NCBI GenBank assembly: GCA_965226565.1
Contig: CBDDDI010000005.1
Location: forward strand, 434,001 to 498,000
Reading direction: 5' to 3'
Source of the DNA: SZUA-444 sp965226565
Lineage (GTDB): Bacteria; Bacillota; Clostridia; Oscillospirales; Ruminococcaceae
DNA: 64,000 nucleotides
The position numbers and the translations under genes are program-made. This document shows positions 62,290-64,000 of this stretch, in pieces. Position 1 is the stretch's first letter; each line of letters begins with the position of its first letter. The notes below the pieces were generated by a model. It ran no database searches. It was not told where the DNA came from and worked only from the letters and a program-made list of their open reading frames with translations.

Positions 62290-63024
62290 TTAATAATAAA
62301 CATGATTAAGAAAAAGTCCAGTACTTGGTGCAGTTTTACCTGCTTTAGTTCTATCTTTTGCATCAATTATACTAGGTATTTTATCAGCACTTATCTTACC
62401 TTCATTAACAAAAATAAGTGTTCCAACCATAATTCTAACCATATTATATAAAAATCCATCACCTTTTACTTTTATAATAACCAAATCATCTTTTCGTCTT
62501 ACACTAAAATCATATATTGTTCTAACTGTGTCTGATGTTACAGAATGTGTAGAGCAAAAACTTTTAAAATCGTATGTTCCAATAAATTTTTTACCTGCTT
62601 CATTCATAAGGTTTTCATCTATTTTAACACCATATCTATAACAACGTTTATATAAAAAAGGATCTTTTATATTACTATTATGAATTATATATTCATATTC
62701 TTTAGCTTTACAATCATATCTTGCATGAAAATCTTCATCTACTTCTTCACAAGATTTAATTCCTAAATCATCTGGCAATAAATTATTTAAAGATCTTACA
62801 ACTCCATCACATGTAATAGAATTATCATTAAAAAAATTAAAACAAAATTCCTTTGCATGAACTCCAGTATCAGTTCTTGAACAACCATAAATTATAGTTT
62901 TTTGTCCTAGAATCTTTTCTAATGTATCTTCAATAACTTGTTGTATTGCCAAAGCATTTTCTTGCCTTTGAAATCCATGATATGAACTTCCATCATAGTG
63001 CATTAAAACTTTAAAATTACGCAT
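62290..63024 (-). CDS. truA: tRNA pseudouridine(38-40) synthase TruA
   Basis: This protein has 244 residues from the ATG at 63024, behind AAGGAATGAAA. The ATG at 63030 would overlap the ribosome binding site. It has YDGSSYHGFQRQENALAIQ, CSRTDTGVHAKEF (catalytic Asp), HARYDCKAKEYEY and GDGFLYNMVRIMVG. It modifies the tRNA anticodon stem-loop. It is downstream of ecfT, a conserved order in Firmicutes (rplQ-ecfA-ecfA-ecfT-truA). Confidence 0.95.
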   Translation of the reverse strand: MRNFKVLMHYDGSSYHGFQRQENALAIQQVIEDTLEKILGQKTIIYGCSRTDTGVHAKEFCFNFFNDNSITCDGVVRSLNNLLPDDLGIKSCEEVDEDFHARYDCKAKEYEYIIHNSNIKDPFLYKRCYRYGVKIDENLMNEAGKKFIGTYDFKSFCSTHSVTSDTVRTIYDFSVRRKDDLVIIKVKGDGFLYNMVRIMVGTLIFVNEGKISADKIPSIIDAKDRTKAGKTAPSTGLFLNHVYY

Positions 63025-63033
63025 TTTCATTCC

Positions 63034-63837
63034 TTAAAATAAAATATTAATTACAATAATTGCTGCAATAAATAAACAATGATAAATAAGCATTATATAA
63101 TCTATTACGCTTGATTTAAGCTGTTTAAGCCTAGTTCTTCCTTCTCCGCCACGATAACAACGGCATTCCATTGCAAGTGCAAGTTCATCAGCTCTTCTAA
63201 AAGCTGAAACAAAAAGTGGAATCAAAATTGGTATAAGTGCTTTAGACCTTTTTACAAGTCCACCAGATTCTATATCTGCTCCTCTTGCTTTTTGAGCTGA
63301 CATTATTTTATCTGTTTCCTCAATTAAAGTTGGTATAAATCTAAGAGCAATAGTCATCATCATCGCAAGTTCATGAACAGGAAATTTAACCTTTTTTAAA
63401 GGAGACATCAATTTTTCTATTGCATCAGTCAAAGCCATTGGACTTGTTGTATATGTTAATAACGATGTTCCAGCTATCAAAAGAATAACTCTAATGGCCA
63501 TAAAAACAGTAAATTCAATTCCTTCAGTAGTTAATTTTAAAAAACCTAATTTAAAAATAATTTTTCCACCACTCATAAAAAACAAATTAATAACTGATGA
63601 AAATATAACTAAAGGCAAAACAGGTTTAAGACCTTTTAAAATCATTTTTATAGGAATTTTTGAAGCTATAACAGCTACTGTTACATAAACAACACCTGCA
63701 AGCAACGAATATATATTATTTGCAACAAAAATTAAAACTATAAAAATTGTGGTAAAAATTATTTTAAACCTTGGATCTAATTTATGCAAAAATGATTTTC
63801 CAGGAAAAAATTGTCCAATTGTAATATCTTTAATCAT
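63034..63837 (-). CDS. ecfT: Energy-coupling factor transporter transmembrane protein EcfT
   Basis: This 267-residue integral membrane protein of the ECF vitamin/metal uptake module has DITIGQFFPGKSFLHKLDPRFK at the start, several membrane helices, and the two ATPase-coupling motifs SAQKARGAD and ALAMECRCYRGG. It pairs with two EcfA ATPases and swaps substrate-binding S proteins. It starts within the last codons of the upstream ecfA gene, 8 bases of overlap. Confidence 0.94.
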   Translation of the reverse strand: MIKDITIGQFFPGKSFLHKLDPRFKIIFTTIFIVLIFVANNIYSLLAGVVYVTVAVIASKIPIKMILKGLKPVLPLVIFSSVINLFFMSGGKIIFKLGFLKLTTEGIEFTVFMAIRVILLIAGTSLLTYTTSPMALTDAIEKLMSPLKKVKFPVHELAMMMTIALRFIPTLIEETDKIMSAQKARGADIESGGLVKRSKALIPILIPLFVSAFRRADELALAMECRCYRGGEGRTRLKQLKSSVIDYIMLIYHCLFIAAIIVINILF

Positions 63838-64000
63838 CTTTTACCTCTCTTTCTTGCAAAAGAGAAAGTAATCTTTTTTTCGCAAATTTCATTGTATATA
63901 TTTCTTCTGTAACTTCAATTCCTGCTTTTCTTAATCTATTAAAAACTCTTGTAACTTGAGGCACAGATAATCCCATGTTTTGAATCTCATCAGCCTTTGC
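63830..64000 (-). CDS. Energy-coupling factor transporter ATPase, C-terminal end (partial)
   Basis: The last 56 codons of a frame that continues beyond the window encode IQNMGLSVPQVTRVFNRLRK, AGIEVTEEIYTM and a lysine-rich end. The LSVPQVTRVFNRLRKAG segment is typical of the C-terminal domain of EcfA. The gene overlaps ecfT by 8 bases in the usual operon. Whether it is EcfA1 or EcfA2 cannot be settled from this part, although gene order favours the one adjacent to ecfT. Confidence 0.85.
   Translation of the reverse strand, partial: AKADEIQNMGLSVPQVTRVFNRLRKAGIEVTEEIYTMKFAKKRLLSLLQEREVKDD

Noticed and set aside
1..64000. CRISPR arrays, tRNA or rRNA genes, insertion sequences
   Set aside because: No regularly spaced direct repeats, cloverleaf tRNA structures, rRNA-like segments or transposase frames were recognised. 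A tRNA scan and repeat search would be the decisive test.

Overview
The window is AT-rich bacterial DNA with dense, strongly Shine-Dalgarno-led genes, TGG-only tryptophan and a typical low-GC Firmicutes gene set: type III glutamine synthetase, Prp-processed L27, Mini-III RNase, NifS/NifU, Obg, a ClpE-like ATPase and an ECF transporter. I infer a member of the Clostridia, probably host-associated. The genus cannot be read from the sequence. No rRNA, tRNA or CRISPR array was found.

Region 1 (1-8570) is the right end of a siphovirus-type prophage, all on the + strand. It holds the C-terminus of the tape measure protein, the distal tail protein, a tail-associated protein, a tail fibre with a probable lectin-like tip, four small proteins including a holin, and a GH25/CW_7 endolysin. 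A strong hairpin terminator separates it from host genes. No integrase or recognisable att site lies in the window.

Region 2 (8.5-15 kb) is host metabolism and iron handling: trmO and cysK, then a feoA-feoB-FeoB-associated operon transcribed away from a DUF2325-DUF3793-flavodoxin operon. The divergent promoters are back to back, and each carries the same TTAGT-N8-ACTAA palindrome at or near its -10. A DtxR/MntR-type repressor is encoded next door. This reads as an iron switch that swaps iron uptake and flavodoxin on and off together. A small structured RNA may sit between the feo terminator and cysK.

Region 3 (15-22.3 kb) is accessory and outward-facing: a PI-PLC-like lipoprotein with an F5/8 C domain, then a bacteriocin locus. 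That locus has a DUF5085-like gene, two paralogous double-glycine peptides each followed by the same hairpin, a peptidase-containing ABC exporter (PCAT), and an HlyD-type accessory protein.

Region 4 (22.3-26 kb) has a polar amino-acid ABC transporter and a cation:proton antiporter, both on the - strand. Three neighbouring genes carry about twelve single-base indels in short runs within 2 kb, while the rest of the window shows none. This suggests a local sequence-quality problem or recent decay.

Region 5 (26-42.7 kb) holds a phosphohexomutase, nifU/nifS, RNase HI, a diguanylate cyclase, type III glutamine synthetase and the gatC-gatA-gatB operon. The gatB gene is one uninterrupted 956-codon frame that continues past GatB into a complete archaeal-type aspartyl-tRNA synthetase. 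I consider this fused GatB-AspRS, with glutamine synthetase downstream as a possible glutamine source, the most unusual item in the window. An amidase-like protein, an ABC-F ATPase and nadA follow.

Region 6 (42.7-64 kb) is conserved housekeeping: coaD, rsmD, uvrC, the str operon (rpsL-rpsG-fusA-tuf), a DUF218 protein, pyk, an esterase, yebC, mrnC (apparently with an ATT start), obg, rpmA-prp-rplU with a leader RNA, a ClpE-like ATPase, cvpA, a DUF5711 protein, truA, ecfT and the end of an ecfA gene.
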